Assembly: GCA_009781755.1 (NCBI GenBank)
Contig: WQVD01000029.1
Coordinates: forward strand, 1 to 34,856
Source of the DNA: Defluviitaleaceae bacterium
GTDB lineage: Bacteria; Bacillota; Clostridia; Lachnospirales; WQUN01
DNA: 34,856 nucleotides
Direction of reading: 5' to 3'
Part shown: piece by piece, positions 23,572 through 31,200 of the stretch
How the letters are laid out: every line of letters begins with the position of its first letter
Position numbering within the stretch: position 1 is the first letter of the stretch
Made by a program: the position numbers and the translations under genes
Notes under the pieces: model-generated
The model's database searches: none
What the model was told of the DNA's origin: nothing
Seen by the model: the letters and a program-made list of their open reading frames with translations, nothing else

Positions 23572-23691
23572 AATATGTACCTCCATTAAATTGTGGATAG
23601 CTACTATAGGGAAAAAATGAGGCAAGGCGGAACCTATTTTTCAAAAATATTTTTATTTACACTAAATTTAGTGGATTAATCATTTACCAAT

Positions 23692-23741
23692 AATATAGCG
23701 TATTGCGATGAAATAGGGGTAAAAGGTAAACAATTGTTAAC
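23692..23741 (-). promoter_or_regulatory. Regulon promoter of AbrB-HTH-sigma operon 1
   Basis: Box GTTAACAATTGTTTAC (23741-23726 on the minus strand), 28 bp, then TATATT (23697-23692). On the other strand there is no -10 at this distance, so the box serves the AbrB side. Confidence 0.75.
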
Positions 23742-23765
23742 TGTCTTACACGTATCGGGCAATTT

Positions 23766-23804
23766 ATTGACTTGCCTGAACTGCTTGGTACGATACAAGT
23801 CAAT
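23766..23804 (+). promoter_or_regulatory. Probable helicase promoter with overlapping inverted repeat
   Basis: TTGACT (23767-23772) and TACGAT (23789-23794) are 16 bp apart. A perfect 9-bp inverted repeat ATTGACTTG/CAAGTCAAT (23766-23774, 23796-23804) brackets the promoter and could be an operator. Confidence 0.45.
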
Positions 23805-23826
23805 CCAATGCAAAGGATTTGATTAC

Positions 23827-26010
23827 ATGGATATGTTTTCCCGTTTATCGCCTTTTATCCAAGAATATATTTATCGCAACGAATGGACAGAGCTGCGCGG
23901 CATACAAATTGCGGCGTGCGAGGTCATTTTTGATACGGATGACCACTTGCTGCTGTCATCGGGCACGGCGTCGGGCAAGACAGAAGCGGCGTTCCTTCCT
24001 ATATTAACGCAGTTGTACGAAAACCCCGCCAAGTCGGTGGGTGCCATTTATGTATCGCCGTTGAAAGCGCTGATTAACGACCAGTTTAAACGATTGGATC
24101 AATTACTGCTGGATTCGAATCTGCCGGTGACCAAGTGGCATGGCGATGCATCGCAAGCGCGCAAGGACGAATTGACGCGCAATCCGGAGGGGTTGTTGCA
24201 AATCACACCGGAGTCGTTGGAGAGTTTATTGACCAACAAGCGCGGTATATGCTTGAAGATGTTTAGCGACTTGCGCTTTGTCATCATCGACGAAGTGCAT
24301 CAATTTATGCGGGATGCGCGGGGCTTGCAATTGTTATGCGTTTTGGAACGGCTCCAACGGCTAACGGGCATCAAACCGAGGCGCGTGGGTTTGTCGGCCA
24401 CGCTGGGCGATATCCAACTGGCCAAAAATTGGCTATGTACGGGTACCGAGCGCAATTGCGCCGCCCCCATCACGGACGAAGGCAAGCGCCGCATCCGCTT
24501 GCACATCGAACGGTTCGTCAACTACGCGGACAAACGCGACCTGCAAGACCTAGCAAGCCCGGAGGACTCGACCGGCGACCGTGCGCATTATGACTACCTA
24601 TTCAAGATGACGCTGGACAAAAAAACGATCATCTTCACCAACTCGCGCGAGGAAACGGAGTATGTCATGGCCAACCTGCGCGAAATCGCCGCATCAAACA
24701 AATCGCCCGATATCTATCGCGTGCACCACGGTAACGTATCTGCCCTGCTGCGCGAAACCACCGAGGACGAAATGAAATCCGAAGATGAAAAAATCGTAAC
24801 GGGTGCAACTGTAACATTGGAGTTGGGCATTGATATTGGCGCGTTGGATCAAGCCGTGCAAATTGGTGCGCCGCACAGCGTGGCCAGCTTCGCGCAGCGG
24901 TTGGGGCGGTGCGGGCGGCGTGGGCAGGTGGCGCAACTGCTTTTCACCTTCGTAGAGAACATCAATGTCAACGCGGCGGATATCTTGGGGCCCATCAACT
25001 GGGATTTCCTCAAGACCTTGGCCATCGTCGAGCTATACACCAAGGAGCATTGGATCGAGCCGATTTATCCACACCATCACCACTACGCACTGCTGTATCA
25101 CCAAACCCTAAGCTTCCTCAAGTCCAATGGCGAAACCACCCCTGCGGGGTTGGCATCGGCGGTGCTGGGGTTGGGTACGTTCCGGCACATCCCGCAGGAA
25201 GACTTCAGCCGACTGTTGCGCCACCTCATCGACATCCAACAACTGGAACGCAGCGAGCGCGGTGGCCTGCTCATCGGTCGGCAGGGCGAAAAGCAAGTCA
25301 ACTCGCACAAGTTTTTGACCGTTTTCCAAGCCCCAGAGTATCTGCTGGTCAAGGATGAAAACCGCACCATCGGCACGGTGGACACGGTTTATCCAGTGGG
25401 TACGCGCTTCTCCCTTGCCGGCATCACATGGGAGGTACTGGACGTAAACGAAAAGTCCAAAGTCCTCTTCGTAAAACGCGTACCCGGCGTGTCGCTCGTA
25501 GACTGGCAAGCCGTCTTTGATGGTGAATTGCACACCACCTTAGTGCGCCGCATGCGCGATATCTTACGCAGCGATGATATGTATGCCTACCTAAGCGAGT
25601 CATGCAAGGAGCGCATCACCGAACTGCGCTACATCACACGCAACAGCGGCATCCTAGACAACCTCGTGACCCAAGTGTCCAACAAAAAATTCGCCATCTT
25701 CCCATGGATGGGCACGCGACAATTACTAACGCTGCACTACGCCCTACTCGACAAAGGCGTACCCAACAAAATGCCCTGGTACACCTGTGTATATATTGAA
25801 GCAATCTTTTCCGGCACGGTGCAGGAATTGGAAGAAATCATCCGCGCCATCGCTCGCAGCCAATTAAATATGTACGACCTGCCCCTGCCCGACAAAGTGC
25901 AAATCCGCGCCAAGTACAACGAGTTCATCCCCAATGACCTGCTGCGAAAGCAATTTATTGAGGATTATTTGGATATGGATGGGGTGCGGGCGGTGTTGGG
26001 TTATTCGTAG
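23827..26010 (+). CDS. Lhr-like superfamily 2 DEAD/DEAH-box helicase
   Basis: A 727-residue ATP-dependent nucleic acid helicase. Motif I is GTASGKT (Lys51), motif II is DEVH (155-158), motif III LSATLGD, and motif VI QRLGRCGRRG. Between them a RecA-like second domain (about 250-400) contains TNSREETEYV and TLELGIDIG, as in Lhr helicases. The remaining ~330 residues are a winged-helix and C-terminal domain typical of this type. ATG 23827 follows AAAGGA by ten bases; an open frame upstream lacks a site. No partner of a known defence system lies next to it, and it interrupts the two paralogous sigma operons. It may be a repair helicase or part of a wider island. Confidence 0.87.
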   Translation: MDMFSRLSPFIQEYIYRNEWTELRGIQIAACEVIFDTDDHLLLSSGTASGKTEAAFLPILTQLYENPAKSVGAIYVSPLKALINDQFKRLDQLLLDSNLPVTKWHGDASQARKDELTRNPEGLLQITPESLESLLTNKRGICLKMFSDLRFVIIDEVHQFMRDARGLQLLCVLERLQRLTGIKPRRVGLSATLGDIQLAKNWLCTGTERNCAAPITDEGKRRIRLHIERFVNYADKRDLQDLASPEDSTGDRAHYDYLFKMTLDKKTIIFTNSREETEYVMANLREIAASNKSPDIYRVHHGNVSALLRETTEDEMKSEDEKIVTGATVTLELGIDIGALDQAVQIGAPHSVASFAQRLGRCGRRGQVAQLLFTFVENINVNAADILGPINWDFLKTLAIVELYTKEHWIEPIYPHHHHYALLYHQTLSFLKSNGETTPAGLASAVLGLGTFRHIPQEDFSRLLRHLIDIQQLERSERGGLLIGRQGEKQVNSHKFLTVFQAPEYLLVKDENRTIGTVDTVYPVGTRFSLAGITWEVLDVNEKSKVLFVKRVPGVSLVDWQAVFDGELHTTLVRRMRDILRSDDMYAYLSESCKERITELRYITRNSGILDNLVTQVSNKKFAIFPWMGTRQLLTLHYALLDKGVPNKMPWYTCVYIEAIFSGTVQELEEIIRAIARSQLNMYDLPLPDKVQIRAKYNEFIPNDLLRKQFIEDYLDMDGVRAVLGYS

Positions 26011-26033
26011 TGTGTCCACATGCGAATGACTTT

Positions 26034-26059
26034 ACGCCTTCCTCGTGAGGGCGTTTTTT
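26034..26059 (+). terminator. Terminator after the helicase gene
   Basis: Stem ACGCCTTC with GAGGGCGT and a five-base loop, followed by six T residues, 23 bp after the stop. Confidence 0.8.
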
Positions 26060-26101
26060 ATTTGCGCCGGGCGCGTTTGCATTCTGCACCGAAAGAAAAA
26101 G

Positions 26102-26151
26102 GTTAACAATTGTTAACCTTTGATCCGATGTCGAATTTTATCGAATATAAT
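26102..26151 (+). promoter_or_regulatory. Regulon promoter of AbrB-HTH-sigma operon 2
   Basis: Perfect palindrome GTTAACAATTGTTAAC (26102-26117; 18 bp with the flanking G/C), 28 bp, then TATAAT (26146-26151). The best copy of the box in the window. The centre would lie near -49, a typical activator position. Confidence 0.8.
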
Positions 26152-26248
26152 TTTTCTATATATTAATCATTATTTATTATTACTGGTTCCTTTATATTGT
26201 GTGTGTCTCCTATATATGAGTAGAAGGACATTTATTGGAGGGCACATT

Positions 26249-26449
26249 ATGAACTTGGCAAAAATTTCATGCAACGGACAAGTCACGGTTCCGGTAGAAA
26301 TCCGCCGCGCGCTGGATGTCAAATCGGGCGACAAAATTGTTTTCCTGCGCAAGCAAGATGGCGAAATTGTCATGAAGAACCTGAACGCCGCAGCGTTGGC
26401 CGAGGCACACCGCATTCTTAGCACCGACGTTAAAGAATCCCTTGCGTAA
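26249..26449 (+). CDS. AbrB/SpoVT-type swapped-hairpin DNA-binding protein 2
   Basis: A 66-residue paralogue of the AbrB protein of operon 1, with MNLAKISCNGQVTVPVEIRR, VKSGDKIVFL and GEIVMKNL. The ATG follows GGAGGG by six bases. The stop codon shares a base with the next start (TAATG). A cysteine replaces Gly in the first hairpin. It heads operon 2 behind the best copy of the palindrome. The C-terminal third, where partner binding is usual in this family, differs most from the paralogue. Confidence 0.85.
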   Translation: MNLAKISCNGQVTVPVEIRRALDVKSGDKIVFLRKQDGEIVMKNLNAAALAEAHRILSTDVKESLA

Positions 26450-26760
26450 TGGAAACATTGATTCCACAAATACCCCGGTCGTTTATTAACCACGCCGATT
26501 TTAAAGTGGTCATGGATGCTACTTTGGATGCCTTCGGTCATGAAGAAAAGGAAGCGATTTTCTTTTTCTGCGTATTGGGTGCGGCGGTGCATGATATTTC
26601 TACCGCAACGCAATTGACGCCGGGGCACATCACCAGCACACTCAACCTGTATGCCGCGCGGTTGGAAAACAAAGTGCGCTTCTTCAAAAAATTTATGCCG
26701 CACAACGACACCGAGTTGTTAAATGCCGGAGAATACCTCTTTATGGATGCTCCAGCTTAA
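26449..26760 (+). CDS. Small sigma region 4-like helix-turn-helix protein 2
   Basis: A 103-residue paralogue of the small HTH protein of operon 1. Conserved landmarks are PQIP at the N-terminus, HEEKEAIFF, VLGAAVHDIS, LTPGHITSTLNLYAARLE and FFKKFMPHN. The helix-turn-helix resembles sigma region 4, without region 2. It overlaps the AbrB stop and is followed directly by the ribosome site of sigma gene 2. The same order and overlaps as in operon 1 suggest that the three proteins work as a set. Confidence 0.7.
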   Translation: METLIPQIPRSFINHADFKVVMDATLDAFGHEEKEAIFFFCVLGAAVHDISTATQLTPGHITSTLNLYAARLENKVRFFKKFMPHNDTELLNAGEYLFMDAPA

Positions 26761-26777
26761 AAAGGAGGCACAACGCT

Positions 26778-28121
26778 ATACATAAAAGCAATTGGTACGA
26801 TTTTGGCCCCATAATCCACCAAATAAACAGAGGGGATCCCATGGCGTTTGACGCGCTGTACACACGTTGCAGCCCGTACCTGGCTTTTATTTGCCAAAAA
26901 TTGTGTGCCAACAAAGAAGATGCAGAAGAAGTAGTGCAAGATACCTTTGTCATTGCCTACAAAAAAGCCGACACCCTGCGTGCAGAAACACTGGTTGCTT
27001 ACCTGCGCAAGGTTGCCATCCGCGAATGCTACCGCAAGCGCCGCATCCACCCCTTAGTATACGCGCACGAAGCAGAAGAAATTATTGAAACGCAAGAAGA
27101 AGTCGATACGGACTTCCTGCCCGAGGAGTATCTACATAATAAAGAGCAGCGTGCCGAGCTGCTGCGCATCATCATGGCCTTGCCCCAAATGCAATGGGAA
27201 ACGGTCTACCTCTATTACTACGCATCCCTGTCCAGTGAAGAGATTGCCGAAATGCAGGGATGCTCCACTAGCAACGTGCGCAAGACCCTGCGTGCCGCAC
27301 GCGTCCGTATCAAAGACCACTTGGAAGGCAAGAAGAGAAAACACGCTCCCAAAACATCCTTGTTTGTACTGGCAGGAACCATTCCCTTGGCCGCGCTGTT
27401 TGTGGCCGAGGAGCAAGCCTTTGCTGCCGTTTATGTAGCGGCTGCGGCGCCTTGTTGGGCCACCGCTGGTGTGGTTGGCGCTGTGGCTACCACCACAACC
27501 GCTTCTGCTGCAGGATATGTAATGGCCGCTTGTGTGGCTGCTTTTGTGGCTGCATCTGCCGTTACTTATTATTTCATGTTATCCGATCTTCCAGTTTACA
27601 GCCCGGTTGAGTCGCCTCCAGTCGTGCAGGTGGTGCAATATGTACCCACGACCACGCCGCCGATTTCCACCGAAGCCCCCACGCCGCTCCCAACCCTGCC
27701 GCAACCCACGGAGCCGCAACCTATCGCCACAGAACCCGCACCCACCGAGCCACCCCCGGCGGAAACGCAACCCCCGACGCCGCTTCCCACCGACCCACCA
27801 CTGACCCCCGTCATCGTATCAGACCCCATGCCGGTAGACCGCACGGCAGATATCTTGGCCGCGCTGGCCAATGCCCATGACGCCCACGCCATCGCAAGCA
27901 TCATAGACTACTTCGGCTTCGCTTTCGCCCAAGCGATACGCGACGGCGATGAACGGCACCGCTTCTACGCCACCAACGAAGGCAGCGGCGACATCTTCGT
28001 TGGCATTGCCGCGTGCGAAGACGGCGCATTTGACCGCATGCGGTTTGCGCATTTTTATGGACACAGCGCTCCGTCGGATTTGATCCAACTCTTGGACTTT
28101 ATGAAAGGGGGCGCAGGCTAG
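26778..28121 (+). CDS. Membrane-tethered ECF-type sigma factor 2 with C-terminal extracytoplasmic domain
   Basis: A 447-residue paralogue of sigma 1 if it starts at ATA 26778, nine bases after AAGGAGG. Region 2 (KEDAEEVVQDTFVIAYKKA), region 4 (MQWETVYLYYYASLSSEEIA, CSTSNVRKTLRAAR), hydrophobic Ala-rich region (about 190-268), Pro/Thr/Glu linker and a ~95-residue end domain with FYATNEGSGDIFVG are all in the same order. An ATG at 26841 after GAGGGG would cut 21 residues, several of which match sigma 1 (DF, II/LI, IN, D), so the longer form is preferred, though both may be made. The next gene, a giant surface protein, follows after 82 bp without a terminator. No separate anti-sigma gene is seen; the tethered part may play that role. 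Confidence 0.85.
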   Translation: MHKSNWYDFGPIIHQINRGDPMAFDALYTRCSPYLAFICQKLCANKEDAEEVVQDTFVIAYKKADTLRAETLVAYLRKVAIRECYRKRRIHPLVYAHEAEEIIETQEEVDTDFLPEEYLHNKEQRAELLRIIMALPQMQWETVYLYYYASLSSEEIAEMQGCSTSNVRKTLRAARVRIKDHLEGKKRKHAPKTSLFVLAGTIPLAALFVAEEQAFAAVYVAAAAPCWATAGVVGAVATTTTASAAGYVMAACVAAFVAASAVTYYFMLSDLPVYSPVESPPVVQVVQYVPTTTPPISTEAPTPLPTLPQPTEPQPIATEPAPTEPPPAETQPPTPLPTDPPLTPVIVSDPMPVDRTADILAALANAHDAHAIASIIDYFGFAFAQAIRDGDERHRFYATNEGSGDIFVGIAACEDGAFDRMRFAHFYGHSAPSDLIQLLDFMKGGAG

Positions 28122-28203
28122 CTACACCCATGGCAAGCATTACCGCAGCAACCATCAATGTCTTACATAGATTTGGGAGACAAAATCAAAAGGAGATGAA
28201 GGC

Positions 28204-31200
28204 ATGAAAAATCTTTCATGGAAACGCAAGTTGGCATTAATCTTAGTGTTTGTGTTATTCACATCTACGCTCGGGTACTTTACCTTTGCATGGAACCAAG
28301 ACGGCGAAGACGCCGGTTATGGCGCATCTGTGACCACCCCGAGCGCCATCAATGTTGCGCCCCCTGTCGTCATTACAACCCCCGGCGCCATAGAATTGGA
28401 GCCGGTAGCACCAATGGTTTACATCCCCATCGCACCCACAGCGGCCACCCACGATAATTGGGATTTGAGCCGTTTTGTTACCGATGTAACCATGGTTAGT
28501 GTGGCCACCGGCCAACCCGTACTGCCCGGAGGCAGCTTCTCTGCGGGCGGTTTTTATCGTTTTAACATCCGGTTTGCCCCCGGTTTTGGCGAAAACTTCG
28601 CCTACTACGACGGCCTCAATCCGGCTTGGGTGGATCATTTGGTATACCGCCTGCCCAGCGCACTTATCATTACAGAAGATATTTTGAATACCCCTGTAAT
28701 GGTGGGTTCGGGTGCCAATCAACAGCGCATCGGTTGGGTGCATATCCATGAAAACGGCGATGTGTTGGTGACGCTGGATGACTTGGATGCGGGCAACCCC
28801 TTATCTGCCCTAGCTTTTATTTTAGAAATAACCGCGCGCTTTGTGCCCGGCGACGGCGGCGGCGGTATTGGTGACCAAATGCTGCTGGATTTCGGCACGG
28901 GGTCGACCATTACCATCACCGTAACTGACCCAGTAGATGCACCGCTGGCGCTAACCATCAACAACACTTGGGACCGTCATCGCCAAGTAGTGGATTACTT
29001 GGTTACGATTGAGCCGGGTGCAACGTTGGCTGCCCCTATAGATGACATTGTTGCGCATATCTTCCCTTGGTTAGCCAATCAAGGCGTGGGCAATGTGAAC
29101 ATGGATAACGGTGCGATGGTTCCGCCCATTAGTGCGTTTAGCGGATTCCGCTACCGTATCGTGGATGCAACCGGCGGCGTGGTATCGCCATGGACAAACA
29201 TCAACGTCACATGGCACAACAACAATACCGGTGCCGTCGCCAACGCACCCAACCGCCGCTATTTCTCCGTGGACTTTACGGGTCGTACATTGATAGAAGG
29301 CTTGCGCATTGAATTGGAATACAGTGTGTGCGTGCAAGCTGTGATTGCCGATAATAGAATAAATCCGATAACGGCGGCGATTGATATAAACACCAATTCA
29401 GTCAACTTTACAGAAGCCATGCACAATATGCGCCACCCAGAGCGTTACAACTTTGTCCTTGGTGCATACGGCGTTGCTACCAGCCGTGCGCCGAATACTG
29501 TAGATTCTGATGTGATTTCTATAAGAAGAGATTATTATTTAACATTTAACCGCTTTGGATTGAGCCGGGCAGATGGCGTTATTAATGCGGGCATTTATCT
29601 GCGTACCCCCAATCTGACGCGCGAAGGCCGCGGTTTGGGCGGTGCTCATACCGCGGAAACTTGGTATTATTCACAATTGCCCAATGATTTTCAGTTGCCC
29701 AATTTAGGTGGCTTCCCGCTTGTTATCACGTTGGGTATGGATCAAAATGGAAACATTGCCAATATACCCGCGGGCAACCCCAATGTTGGATTGGCTTTTC
29801 CTTCATTTAATGAAATTACCGTGGAGTTGCGCAGCGCTATACCGGGTCAGTCATTTGTAACCACTACGCACTTATTATCTGATCCCATGTTTACAGCGGT
29901 TTTGTCCAACACACCGGGCCAGACCAATAATGTGCTTACCATTACATTTCCGGAGTTAGTAGATGGACGGGGCATTTACCGCGCCTATATTCGATTTGCA
30001 GCCCCTATAACCATACCCAATTTGAATCAAGGGGTATGGTCGCCACGCAACTTCCACATGGGCGCGGAATACGGTGCCAGTACTGTGGCGCGTCGCGAAA
30101 CACGCGTATTGCATATAAACCATCCCGGCAATTTTTGGAATAAAGTAAGCCACCGTTCACCCGATGATATTATTACCGCGGGTGAAGATATCCGTTGGAC
30201 AGCATGGGCGGGCAATACCGCCATGCGCTTAAACGGTGTCAACTTTACGGATACACTGGACGAACGTTTATCCTTCCCGAACCCAAGCGATATTATTGTG
30301 CGATTTTATAACAATCCGCAATCTGACTATAATCCAACGCATGGCACATTTTTTGGTATAGACAGCAGAGTGCGGCACAGCGCGGGCACAGGAGGATATG
30401 ATTTTACCGCACAAATGTTAATCGATATGGGATTGTTTGTGTTTGAACCCAGTACACACCCCAATTACATTGGTTCAGATACTTTTGTTATTACAGTACC
30501 CGCAGCTGACCGTGCGATACCCGGTGCAGGAGGTGCTGTATTTGGCGACATATATCGCGTTTGGTTTGAATACACCACGCCGACGCCGCTACCCGGTGAT
30601 CCGGGCTTCCGACCCGACGCGTACTTCAATCGTCTTTCTATGGACAGGGCTTTAATTACCGGCCCCAACCCACATATTACTCGCTTTGTACAAATGGGAC
30701 TTGCAGATATATCCTACCGTTTAACCAGTAGCGGAGTACGCACCAATGCCGCCGGTGATGGATATGAAATTGCATATACCTTTACCATGCACGTCCCAGG
30801 CATATACCATGGACGCAGGATTTATTCAACGCACTTTACAAGGGTCAACAGCGGCATGGTGAATATGGGCAATCTACCCAATGAAGTTGCCTTTAGGGCT
30901 TTTACCCACCGCCATTTTAATCCTTTGTATGCGGGTTATGTAGGCAACTTAAATGTGCGTTTGTATGACCACCAAGGCAATTATTACCGCACATTAAACG
31001 CAGGAACTGATTTTATGGTGATTCCGTATTCACCGCGCAACCCATCAGGTTCTATGTTAGTCGCACATGGCTTTGTAATTGTACCCGGATTAACGGCAGC
31101 AAATGCACCTTCGCCTGCGTGGCCTTCCCCACGCACAGATGTGGAGGGCGGCACATGGTGGGCATCTAGCGCAATCACGCCTAATTTTTATTGGCAATTT

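Noticed and set aside
17324-23741. The GTTAAC box as -35 element recognised by the ECF sigma factors themselves
   Set aside because: Spacing to the -10 is 27-28 bp instead of 16-17 bp, and no conserved ECF-type -10 occurs at the right distance in the four promoters.
23827-26010. Helicase as part of a BREX/DISARM-type defence system
   Set aside because: No methyltransferase, PglZ, nuclease or other defence gene is next to it; the neighbours are the sigma operons.
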